Below, piece by piece: positions 1-5,592 of a stretch of DNA of 6,723 nucleotides (positions within the stretch are counted from its first letter, which is position 1; every line of letters begins with the position of its first letter). The DNA is from Betaproteobacteria bacterium (GTDB lineage Bacteria; Pseudomonadota; Gammaproteobacteria; Burkholderiales; Casimicrobiaceae). The notes under the pieces were generated by a model, which was not told the DNA's origin, did no database searches, and worked only from the letters and a program-made list of their open reading frames with translations. Location of the stretch: contig VBCZ01000423.1 in assembly GCA_005889025.1 (NCBI GenBank), forward strand, positions 1-6,723. The letters run 5' to 3'. Position numbers and translations under genes: made by a program.

Positions 1-614
1 GACACTGAATGCGCCGGAATAGCAAAAACAATTGAGCACGTCACGGGTACGCGCGAGCTCGCGCGTCCGGCGGCGGTTGTCGCGCTGGTCGAGGTAGAAG
101 CCTGTCTTTTGTCCATGTGCTATGTCGACGCGATAGCTCAATCCGTCTTCGACGAGCCAAGCCGGCTCGGGAAGCGAGCCGGCGAGCGGGCCGGTCCGCG
201 GCGTCAGGCCTTCCAGTGCGCGGACTTCCGCGTCCGAACGCTCGTAGACCACGCTGCACTGCGTGGCCTCCATGAGCGCTGTGACGACGGTCTCGCGCCA
301 CGCCTCGGCGCCGATCGAAAGAAACGAGACGACAAGAACATCGCCGTATCGGTCCGCGATCATTCCCGGCAGGCCGTCCGATTCACCGTGAACGAGCCTG
401 CAGCCCGTGTGCGCAGCGTCCAGCATGCGGTTGCGCAAGCGTACCGCGCCAGCGATGCGCTGCGCGAAAAACGCGTCGTCGATGCGGGCGGCCGGATCAA
501 AGCTCCAGACGCGAGCGCGACTACGTCGGCGATCGCGCCGGAAAAAATCCACGGGTGATGCTGCCTGAGCGATTTGTCGCGGCCGGGGCGCAGTCTGACA
601 CGCGGGACCGCCAT
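1..614 (-). pseudogene. rlmI: RlmI-type 23S rRNA m5C methyltransferase, 5' part, broken by an out-of-frame deletion and cut by the window edge
   Basis: RlmI-family enzymes methylate a cytosine of 23S rRNA (C1962 in E. coli) using SAM. The ATG at 614 opens MAVPRVRLRPGRDKSL and HHPWIFSGAIADV, the typical start of the N-terminal PUA domain. From about position 519 the homology continues in another frame: RARVWSFDP, then GESDGLPGMIADRYGD, YERSD, GQKTGFYLDQRDNR and VLNCFCYSGAFSV (start of SAM motif I), open to base 1. Compared with the family as I recall it, about 30 residues between GAIADV and the RARVWSFDP block are missing, including the usual LARGAYSPxSQI stretch. The frames on either side do not match, so about 90-95 bases are lost and translation from 614 would leave the family frame. 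The start lies 8 bases after the transporter stop, so the two were probably co-transcribed. The family call is firm; whether the deletion is real or an assembly error cannot be told from one sequence. Confidence 0.88.
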
Positions 615-622
615 GTCCCAGG

Positions 623-1660
623 TCAACTGATGCTGACGCCGAAAAGCTTGCCCACGCCGAACGTCACGGCCGCCGCAAAGCCGCCGAGAAGCAACATGCG
701 CGCCCCGGAAAAAAGTGCGCCGCGACCGGTGAACAGCGATAGCGTGGCGCCGACCGCGAACAACGCCAGCGCAGTCAGCATCGCCGTGATCGGGAGCGCG
801 CGGGCGCCGGCGCCGATCACGAAAGGTGAAAGCGGAATCGCCGCGCCGACCGCAAATGAAAGAAACGAAGAGACTGCGGCACCCCACGGCGACCCCAGCT
901 CGTCCGGGTTCAAGCCGAGCTCCTCGCGCGCCAGGGTGTCCAGCGCATGCTCGGGATCCGAGACGATCTTCCTGGCGAGCCGCTTCGCCTCCACTTCGGA
1001 AAGACCCTTGGCGCGATAGATGAGCGCGAGCTCCTGCGCCTCGGCATCGGGGTACTCGGCAAGCTCGTCGCGTTCGAGCCCGATCTGATATTCGAACAAT
1101 TCCCGCTGTGATCGGACTGAGACGAATTCACCTGCGGCCATGGCAAACGCACCCGCGGTGAGGCCCGCAACGCCCGAGAGCAGCACGACCGCGGCATCGG
1201 GGTTCGCCCCCGCGACGCCAAAAATAAGACTCGCGTTCGACACCAGGCCGTCGTTGATGCCGAACACCGCGGCGCGCAGGTTGCCGCCACCACCCAGTCC
1301 GCGATGCCGACGCTCGAGCCCGCCGGCCACCGGGACGACGTGTCCGCCGGGCTCACCCTTGGTATAGATCGCCATGCCGCGCACTTTCATCGCGGCAAGG
1401 ACGCCCCGCAAACGACCCGGGCCGAAGAGCCTTACCAGCCGCGCGACCAGACGAGTGCGCAGGTCCGGCACGAACGGCGGCGGAGCGCGTTTCCCGCTCG
1501 CGGTGAGCTGAGCCCGCCAGATCGCCGCCTGCGCCTCGGCTTCGCCCGCGAGGCGCGCGAACAGATCGGCGCGTGCCGTGCCCGCCTCGGCGTCGGCGCA
1601 GACGCGGTAGAGGAAGGCCGAGCGCTGCTCCTCCGTCCAGCTTTCAAGCGGATTGCTCAT
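623..1660 (-). CDS. VIT1/CCC1-family iron/manganese transporter with N-terminal rubrerythrin-like domain
   Basis: This is an integral membrane protein of the VIT1/CCC1 family, which moves Fe2+ or Mn2+ out of the cytosol. From the ATG at 1660 it has 345 residues. Residues 8-55 form a helical segment (EEQRSAFLYRVCADAEAG...LAGEAEAQAAIW) resembling a short rubrerythrin/ferritin-like helix pair. In ferritin-like proteins the second motif is normally ExxH; here it reads EAEAQ. A basic linker and Gly-rich stretch lead to TM1 (about 128-150, GINDGLVSN with Asp137) and TM2 (about 154-178, FAMAAGEFVSV with Met174 and Glu178). The acidic cytosolic domain at 180-250 has many Glu residues expected to bind metal. 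Three more TM segments follow, at about 260-285, 286-310 and 318-342. A TTG at 1669 could also start the gene; neither start has a clear Shine-Dalgarno. A 16-codon micro-ORF overlaps the ATG. The true metal is not evident. Confidence 0.93.
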   Translation of the reverse strand: MSNPLESWTEEQRSAFLYRVCADAEAGTARADLFARLAGEAEAQAAIWRAQLTASGKRAPPPFVPDLRTRLVARLVRLFGPGRLRGVLAAMKVRGMAIYTKGEPGGHVVPVAGGLERRHRGLGGGGNLRAAVFGINDGLVSNASLIFGVAGANPDAAVVLLSGVAGLTAGAFAMAAGEFVSVRSQRELFEYQIGLERDELAEYPDAEAQELALIYRAKGLSEVEAKRLARKIVSDPEHALDTLAREELGLNPDELGSPWGAAVSSFLSFAVGAAIPLSPFVIGAGARALPITAMLTALALFAVGATLSLFTGRGALFSGARMLLLGGFAAAVTFGVGKLFGVSIS

Positions 1661-1707
1661 GCGGGGCAAACGCCGAGATGCAGGTGATGCATTCGTCGAT
1701 CAGGCAT
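1657..1707 (-). CDS. Possible His-rich 16-residue leader micro-ORF overlapping the transporter start
   Basis: The frame reads MPDRRMHHLHLGVCPA and stops at a TGA whose last two bases are shared with the ATG of the transporter (ATGA overlap, 1657-1660). GAGGG lies 3 bases before its ATG, and the ATG is 6 bases after the stop of the aldo-keto reductase. The transporter itself lacks a good ribosome binding site, so reinitiation or coupling through this frame is plausible. The peptide has three His, a Cys and two Met, unusual for so short a frame upstream of a metal transporter. At 17 codons it could be chance; no family can be assigned. Confidence 0.3.
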   Translation of the reverse strand: MPDRRMHHLHLGVCPA

Positions 1708-1708
1708 A

Positions 1709-1726
1709 CGCCCTCAGGCGAGGGCG
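1709..1726 (-). other. 7-bp perfect hairpin spanning the aldo-keto reductase stop
   Basis: On the minus strand CGCCCTC-GCCT-GAGGGCG forms a perfect 7-bp stem with a 4-base loop. It overlaps the TGA of the reductase gene (1716-1714). The 3' arm contains the GAGGG that would serve the micro-ORF start at 1707, so a ribosome finishing the reductase would melt the stem and expose it. No T-run follows, so it is a poor intrinsic terminator. Confidence 0.35.
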
Positions 1727-2682
1727 CCGACGATGGCGTCAATTCTGGCCATGACGCCCGCATCGAGCTTGGTAACGACGTCGAGGGCCTTCATGTTCTC
1801 GGTAACCTGCTCCGGCCGGCTTGCACCGGTGATGACGCTGCTGACGTTGGGGTTCTTGAGACACCACGCGAGCGACAGCTGCGCCATCGTGCATCCGATC
1901 TCCCGCGCGATAGGTGCGAGCAAGCGGACTTGCGCGATCTTCGCGGGGTCGAGGATGCGCTCCGCCAGCCACTCGTAGCCCTTCAGCGCTGCGCGTGAGC
2001 CCGACGGCACGCCGTCGTTGTATTTCCCGGTGAGCAAGCCCGAAGCGAGTGGGCTCCAAACCGTCGCGCCGATGCCGATGTCGCGATACAGCCGCGCGTA
2101 TTCGCGCTCGACGCGCTCGCGATGCAGCAGGTTGTACTGCGGCTGCTCCGTCACGGGCTTGGCGAGGTGATGGCGCTCGGCGATCTGCCACGCCGCCATG
2201 ATCTCCGCCGCGCTCCACTCCGACGTCCCCCAGTAATACGCCTTGCCCGCGCGGATCATGTCGTGCATGGCCCACACGGTCTCCTCGATCGGCGTGTCGG
2301 GGTCGGGGCGATGGCAGTAGACGAGATCGACGTAGTCGAGCTGCAGGCGCGCAAGCGATCCGTCGATGGCTTGCATCAGATACTTGCGGTTGAGGGTGTT
2401 CTTTTCGTTGGGGCCATCGGCGAGCCCCCAGAAGAACTTGGTCGAAACGACGTACGATGCACGACGCCAGCCGAGCTTCTTGAGCACGTTGCCCATGATG
2501 TTCTCGGACTTTCCCTTGGCGTAGACCTCGGCGTTATCGAAGAAGTTGACGCCCGCATCATAGGCGGCAGCCATGCATTCGCGCGCGGTATCGTCACCGA
2601 GCTGCGCGCCGTAGCTGATCCACGAGCCGAAGGAGAGCTCGCTCAGCTTCAGGCCCGACGCGCCCAGCCGGCGGTAATTCAT
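1714..2682 (-). CDS. Aldo-keto reductase of the Kv-beta-like (AKR6) group
   Basis: This is a cytosolic NADPH-dependent oxidoreductase that reduces aldehydes or ketones on a TIM-barrel fold. It has 322 residues, the usual length for the group. The opening YRRLGASGLKLSELSFGSW and the stretches TSEWSAAEIMAAWQIAERHHL, EQPQYNLLHR and WSPLASGLLTGKYNDG are typical of Kv-channel beta-subunit-like AKRs, as in E. coli YghZ. The catalytic tetrad is visible: Asp49 and Tyr54 (FFDNAEVY), Lys82 (STKFFWG) and His124 (YCHRPDPDTP). VITGASRPEQVTEN near 284-296 is the usual cofactor-binding end. Two adjacent ATGs lie at 2685 and 2682; AAGGA ends 5 bases before the second, so 2682 is preferred. The transporter and rlmI follow on the same strand. 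The physiological substrate cannot be read from sequence; methylglyoxal-type aldehydes are a family-based guess. Confidence 0.95.
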   Translation of the reverse strand: MNYRRLGASGLKLSELSFGSWISYGAQLGDDTARECMAAAYDAGVNFFDNAEVYAKGKSENIMGNVLKKLGWRRASYVVSTKFFWGLADGPNEKNTLNRKYLMQAIDGSLARLQLDYVDLVYCHRPDPDTPIEETVWAMHDMIRAGKAYYWGTSEWSAAEIMAAWQIAERHHLAKPVTEQPQYNLLHRERVEREYARLYRDIGIGATVWSPLASGLLTGKYNDGVPSGSRAALKGYEWLAERILDPAKIAQVRLLAPIAREIGCTMAQLSLAWCLKNPNVSSVITGASRPEQVTENMKALDVVTKLDAGVMARIDAIVGALA

Positions 2683-2797
2683 CATGATCCTTTCGAGGGA
2701 ACAACCGACGACGCGGTCCCGGGCATGGATTGTATCCAGACGACGTTGACGGGCGGGCCGCAAAATGGACGCTAAGGCGCGGGCCGCGTGCGAATTT

Positions 2798-2825
2798 CGT
2801 ATAAAGACGTTAACAGGGACGTTAA
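2798..2825 (-). promoter_or_regulatory. Candidate promoter for the aldo-keto reductase
   Basis: On the minus strand TTAACG (2825-2820) is separated by 16 bases from TATACG (2803-2798), a moderate sigma-70 match. The start point would fall near 2791, giving a leader of about 110 bases. The -35 box and spacer lie inside the tandem 12-mer, so that repeat could act as an operator. The remainder of 2683-2797 shows nothing else I can support. Confidence 0.3.
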
Positions 2826-2829
2826 CCGG
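2806..2829 (+). repeat. Tandem 12-mer, 11 of 12 bases identical
   Basis: GACGTTAACAGG (2806-2817) is followed at once by GACGTTAACCGG (2818-2829). Each copy contains the palindrome GTTAAC. The spacing of 12 bases is close to one helical turn, which puts both copies on nearly the same face of the DNA, as in paired operator half-sites. Directly visible; the function is inferred. Confidence 0.75.
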
Positions 2830-2890
2830 CGGGACGCGCTCGTCCCGTCACTGTTGTGATAGTCGTGCCGCGGGACGCCGGTTCAACGTC
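2818..2890 (+). repeat. Long imperfect inverted repeat enclosing smaller hairpins
   Basis: The left arm GACGTTAACCGGC (2818-2830) pairs with the right arm GCCGGTTCAACGTC (2877-2890), leaving one bulged C. Inside are a perfect 7-bp hairpin CGGGACG-CGCT-CGTCCCG (2830-2847) and a small TCAC-TGTT-GTGA hairpin (2848-2859). A second CGGGACG copy at 2871-2877 could pair with the same CGTCCCG in place of the first, so two alternative folds exist. No open frame uses it and no T-run follows. It could be a branched RNA leader, a cruciform, an operator cluster or a small palindromic repeat element. Confidence 0.6.
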
Positions 2891-2968
2891 CGAGGAGGAG
2901 CTACCACTTGCATTGACGAAAACCATAATTCTACCGCATCGCACTAACTGCTTGCGCCGGCGTGCCGG

Positions 2969-2992
2969 TACAATCGCGCGCATCGTGCGCGC
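2969..2992 (+). promoter_or_regulatory. Candidate -10 box with adjoining 17-bp palindrome, upstream of the S9 peptidase
   Basis: TACAAT (2969-2974) matches the sigma-70 -10 at five of six positions; I see no convincing -35. One base later lies GCGCGCA-TCG-TGCGCGC (2976-2992), a perfect 7-bp inverted repeat with a 3-base centre, placed where transcription would start. It could be an operator or a hairpin at the 5' end of the mRNA. The peptidase ATG at 3035 is about 55 bases downstream. Confidence 0.35.
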
Positions 2993-3034
2993 CGTGCGGC
3001 GTACGCGTCCATGAATTCTTTTACAGGATCGTCA

Positions 3035-5024
3035 ATGCCACAAAAAAAACATCCGCTCACCGTCGAGGACCTTTGGTCGATCAAGCGCGTAGGCTCACCG
3101 ACCCTGTCTGCCGACGGTCGCTTCGCGTGTGCATCAGTGACTGCCTTCGACATGGACAAGAACGAAGGCCGCACCGAATTGTGGCTCTATCCCATGGACG
3201 GAGGCAAAGCGCGACGGTTGACTGCCGGCGATAAGGATTCGGAGCCGCACTGGTCGCCCGACGGCAGATGGATCGGACGAAGATGCGCAGATCTATGTCA
3301 TCGCGCCGGACGGCGGAGAAGCGCGAAGACTCACCGCGCTTGGCACGGGCGCATCCGCTCTGCGCTGGTTTCCGGACGGGAAGCGCATCGCTTTCGTGTC
3401 CTGGGTGTGGCCTGACCTGAAAAGCGACAAAGCGCAGACCAAACGCAAGAAAGAGCGCAAGGAGTCGAAGGTCAAGGCGTATCTCACCGAACGCAAGGAA
3501 TATCGATTCTGGGACCACTGGATCGTCGATGGACGCGAGCCGCACGTGCACGCGGTCGACGTCGCCACGGAGCGCGTTGACGATCTTCTCGCAGGAACGG
3601 GACTCGCGCTGCAGCCGTGGGAGCCGAGCGCCGACCACTACGACGTCAGTCCCGACGGGAAGGAGCTGGCTCTCACCGTCGACCTGGCGCCGCAACCGCA
3701 GTTGATGAATTCCGCCGACATCGTCGTACTCAACCTCACGAGCCGCCGCCGCCGCGTGCTCACCGCAGGCAGCGGCTTTTCCGACGAGCACCCGCGCTAT
3801 GCACCGGACGGGCGCCACATTGCCTGGCACTCCTATAACATCAAGCGTGCGTTCAACGATCAGGGCCGGCTCACGCTTTTTGAGCGCAGAAGCAATCGCA
3901 CCCGGCGGTTGGCGCCGAGGCTCGATCGCGCGACGACGCGGCTCGCCTGGGCACCGGACAGCGCTGCGCTTTACATGCTCATCGAAGATCGCGGGCGGCA
4001 GGGTTTGTTTCATCTGTCTCTGCGCGACCCAATGCCGTCGCCGGTCGCGGCGGGCGGCGTGGTCAGTGGTTTTGCGGTGTCGCGCGACGGCAAGCGCATC
4101 GTGTTCGATCGCGCGAGCCTGTCGTATCCGCCGGCATTATTTGCAATCTCGCCGACCGGGCGCGACGAGCGCGCACTCGAGTCGCCCAATCGGGCATTGC
4201 TTGCGCGCGCGGCAATGGGCGCGACGCGCGAATTCACGGTCAAGGGATGGAATGGCGAGCCGGTGCAAGTATGGGTGATCTATCCGCCGAACTTCGATCC
4301 GAAAAAGAAATGGCCCCTTCTGCACTCGATCCATGGCGGACCGCATGCCGCGCACACCGATGGCTGGCATTTCCGCTGGAACACACAGGCGTTCGCGGCG
4401 CACGGCTATGTCGTGGTCGGCGTCAACTATCACGGTTCCTCCGGATTCGGGCAGGCATGGCTGGAGACCATCACCGGCAACTATGGCGCCAAGGAATTGG
4501 CCGACACCGAGGCCGCGACGGACTTCATGCTGCGACAGGGTTATATCGACCGCGATCGTCTTGTCGCCAGCGGCGGAAGCTATGGCGGGTTCATGGTGGC
4601 GTTCATGAACGGTCATACCGACCGCTACAAGACCTTCGTCTGCCACTCCGGGTGCTACGACTGGGCCAGCATGATGGCCACCGACGGCTATCTTTTTTTC
4701 GCCAAGGAGTTGGGCGCCTTCCACTGGGACAACCCGGCGCGGGTGATGAAGCAGTCGCCGCATAATTACGCCAGACGCTTCAAGACGCCCACGCTGGTGA
4801 TCCACGGCGAGCTCGATTACCGCGTGCCCGCGACGCAGGCCCTGTAGTACTACAACACGCTGTGGGCCAGGAACGTACCCGCCCGCCTCGCGTACTTTCC
4901 GGACGAGAACCATTGGATCTTGAAGCCGCAGAATTCGCGGCTGTGGTATCGCGAGTTCTTCGGCTGGGTCAAGCGCTACGTCGCGCCGCGTGCCGCACGG
5001 CGGGAGCGGCGGCGCGCATCTTAG
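3035..5024 (+). pseudogene. S9-family prolyl oligopeptidase / acylaminoacyl-peptidase, disrupted by a deletion and a nonsense codon
   Basis: S9C-type enzymes are serine peptidases with a beta-propeller before an alpha/beta-hydrolase domain; they release dipeptides or acylated residues from short peptides. The ATG at 3035 has AGGA 6 bases upstream, better than the in-frame ATG at 3011. There is no signal peptide, so it would be cytosolic. Residues 1-80 carry propeller repeats (SADGRF, HWSPDGRWI). At about 3275 the frame changes and homology resumes as DEDAQIYVIAPDGGEARRLT; some 8 residues (the usual AFTxxR strand) are missing. The frame then runs to 4844 with HGGPHAAHTDGWHFRWNTQ, the nucleophile motif GGSYGGF (Ser codon 4578-4580) and HGELDYRVP (Asp codon 4815-4817). 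TAG at 4845 sits where relatives have CAG (ATQALQYYNTL). Homology continues in frame with DENHWILKPQNSRLWYREFF (His codon 4911-4913) to a second TAG at 5022. The total of about 662 residues is near family length. As written, no active protein can be made. Confidence 0.9.
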
Positions 5025-5026
5025 GC

Positions 5027-5041
5027 GGGAGCGGATCTCCC
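5027..5041. terminator. Weak hairpin between convergent genes
   Basis: GGGAG-CGGAT-CTCCC forms a 5-bp stem in the 31-base gap between the stops of the peptidase (5024) and the DksA-like gene (5056). Its position suits a bidirectional terminator, but no T-run follows on either strand, so support is weak. Confidence 0.2.
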
Positions 5042-5055
5042 CGGCCGCTTGCGGT

Positions 5056-5451
5056 CTAAAGCGTCGGCGGTCCCGGTTTGCCGCGCGCGGTTTCGAACGC
5101 TCCCTGGCAGGCAATGCAGCGCATCGCCGTTGGCTGGGCGTTGAGCCGCGGCCAGCCGATCGGCTCACCGCAGTCGCGGCAGGTCCCGTAGCTTCCGTCC
5201 TCAATGCGTGCCAGGGCAGCTTCGATCTCCTGCAACTCCTGAATGTCGCGAGTCACCATCGCGATGTCCAGGTCGCCAAGAATGTCGGCCAGCACCCAGT
5301 CTTCCGTGGCGGCGAGCTCGTTTTTGAGCCCCACGACCCGCGGGTCATCGCTGTTGGCAAGCTGCGTCTGAATCTCGGCGCGCAGCGTCTGCCGCCGGTT
5401 GCCTAAACGTTCGCCCAGCGCCTCCCGTTCGGCGGCTGAAAGGGCGGTCAT
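5056..5451 (-). CDS. DksA/TraR-family C4 zinc-finger protein
   Basis: DksA/TraR proteins bind in the secondary channel of RNA polymerase and tune transcription, often together with ppGpp. From the ATG at 5451 the protein has 131 residues. GGAAGG lies 5 bases upstream, so this start is preferred to a TTG at 5469. Residues 5-85 are helical and charged, fitting the coiled coil, with acidic residues at the turn (ATEDWVLADILGDLD, including Asp60 and Asp62). The zinc finger is intact: Cys91, Cys94, Cys112 and Cys115 (GTCRDCGEPIGWPRL...RCIACQ). DGSYG just before the finger is a family hallmark. It is shorter than E. coli DksA (151 residues), and its coiled-coil tip does not show the DksA DxxDxA motif clearly, so it may be a paralog rather than DksA itself. 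It is divergent from hsp20, with 138 bases between the starts. Confidence 0.92.
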   Translation of the reverse strand: MTALSAAEREALGERLGNRRQTLRAEIQTQLANSDDPRVVGLKNELAATEDWVLADILGDLDIAMVTRDIQELQEIEAALARIEDGSYGTCRDCGEPIGWPRLNAQPTAMRCIACQGAFETARGKPGPPTL

Positions 5452-5484
5452 GGCGACCTTCCGGGACAATCGTCATCGAGGGGC

Positions 5485-5513
5485 TTGAAACCCCGGAACG
5501 TCGCACGCAGATT
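5485..5513 (+). promoter_or_regulatory. Candidate hsp20 promoter
   Basis: TTGAAA (5485-5490) is followed after 17 bases by CAGATT (5508-5513), a good -35 with a weak -10. Read as CTTGAAA (5484-5490) the upstream box is also the exact core of the heat-shock sigma-32 -35 element, but the expected CCCCAT-like -10 is not seen 13-15 bases on. The box is flanked by GGGG and CCCC (5480-5494), making a symmetric site. Transcription would begin near 5520, just before the structured leader. Confidence 0.4.
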
Positions 5514-5523
5514 GACTGAGCAA

Positions 5524-5561
5524 GGGACGCGGCCGCAGGCGGATCCGCCGGGCAGGGTCCC
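5524..5561 (+). other. Upstream hairpins of the hsp20 leader
   Basis: GGGAC (5524-5528) can pair with GTCCC (5557-5561), enclosing the perfect 12-bp palindrome GGCGGATCCGCC (5538-5549). In competition, GGGTC (5555-5559) can pair with GACCC (5572-5576). The leader is therefore multi-hairpin with overlapping alternatives, as in many heat-shock leaders. The pairings are read by eye, without energies. Confidence 0.4.
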
Positions 5562-5592
5562 GATTTCCCACGACCCCAAAGGAGAAATTATG
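5562..5592 (+). promoter_or_regulatory. Candidate RNA thermometer masking the hsp20 ribosome binding site
   Basis: GATTTC (5562-5567) pairs with GAAATT (5584-5589) through one G-U and five Watson-Crick pairs. After bulged A5583, CC (5568-5569) pairs with GG (5581-5582). The loop is 11 bases (5570-5580). GGAG, the core of AAAGGAG (5578-5584), is thus buried, and the ATG at 5590 directly follows the stem. Its many A-U pairs and bulge suit heat melting, as known for ROSE and fourU leaders of small heat-shock genes, but this stem matches neither motif exactly. Confidence 0.5.

Noticed and set aside
2122..2775. Plus-strand open frame of 217 codons
   Set aside because: Exactly antisense to the aldo-keto reductase, which shows a complete catalytic tetrad.
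2765..2947. 60-codon plus-strand frame in the intergenic region
   Set aside because: No ribosome binding site, no recognisable domain, and it runs through the inverted-repeat structure.
2913..3014. 33-codon TTG-started frame that ends in an ATGA overlap with the ATG at 3011, downstream of a strong GAGGAGGAG (2892-2900)
   Set aside because: The spacing from the SD-like run to the TTG is about 12 bases, the product is an Arg-rich non-family peptide, the likely promoter lies inside it, and the ATG at 3011 is probably not the real peptidase start.
3081..4013. Minus-strand open frame of 310 codons
   Set aside because: Antisense to the propeller part of the S9 peptidase, low-complexity basic composition, no motif.
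3396..4847. Calling the long S9 frame a complete gene starting at an internal ATG (3396)
   Set aside because: Family homology extends upstream in the same frame to about 3276 and in another frame to 3035, and it continues past the TAG to the catalytic His.
5022..5024. Genome-wide TAG reassignment as an explanation of the TAG at 4845
   Set aside because: TAG also closes the peptidase, DksA-like, KTSC and MliC-like frames at the expected ends, so TAG is an ordinary stop here.
4137..5204. Minus-strand open frame of 355 codons
   Set aside because: It lies antisense to the S9 peptidase and DksA-like genes, whose frames have clear family motifs; the translation is Arg/Pro/Gly-rich without any recognisable domain. 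It is a GC-rich shadow frame.
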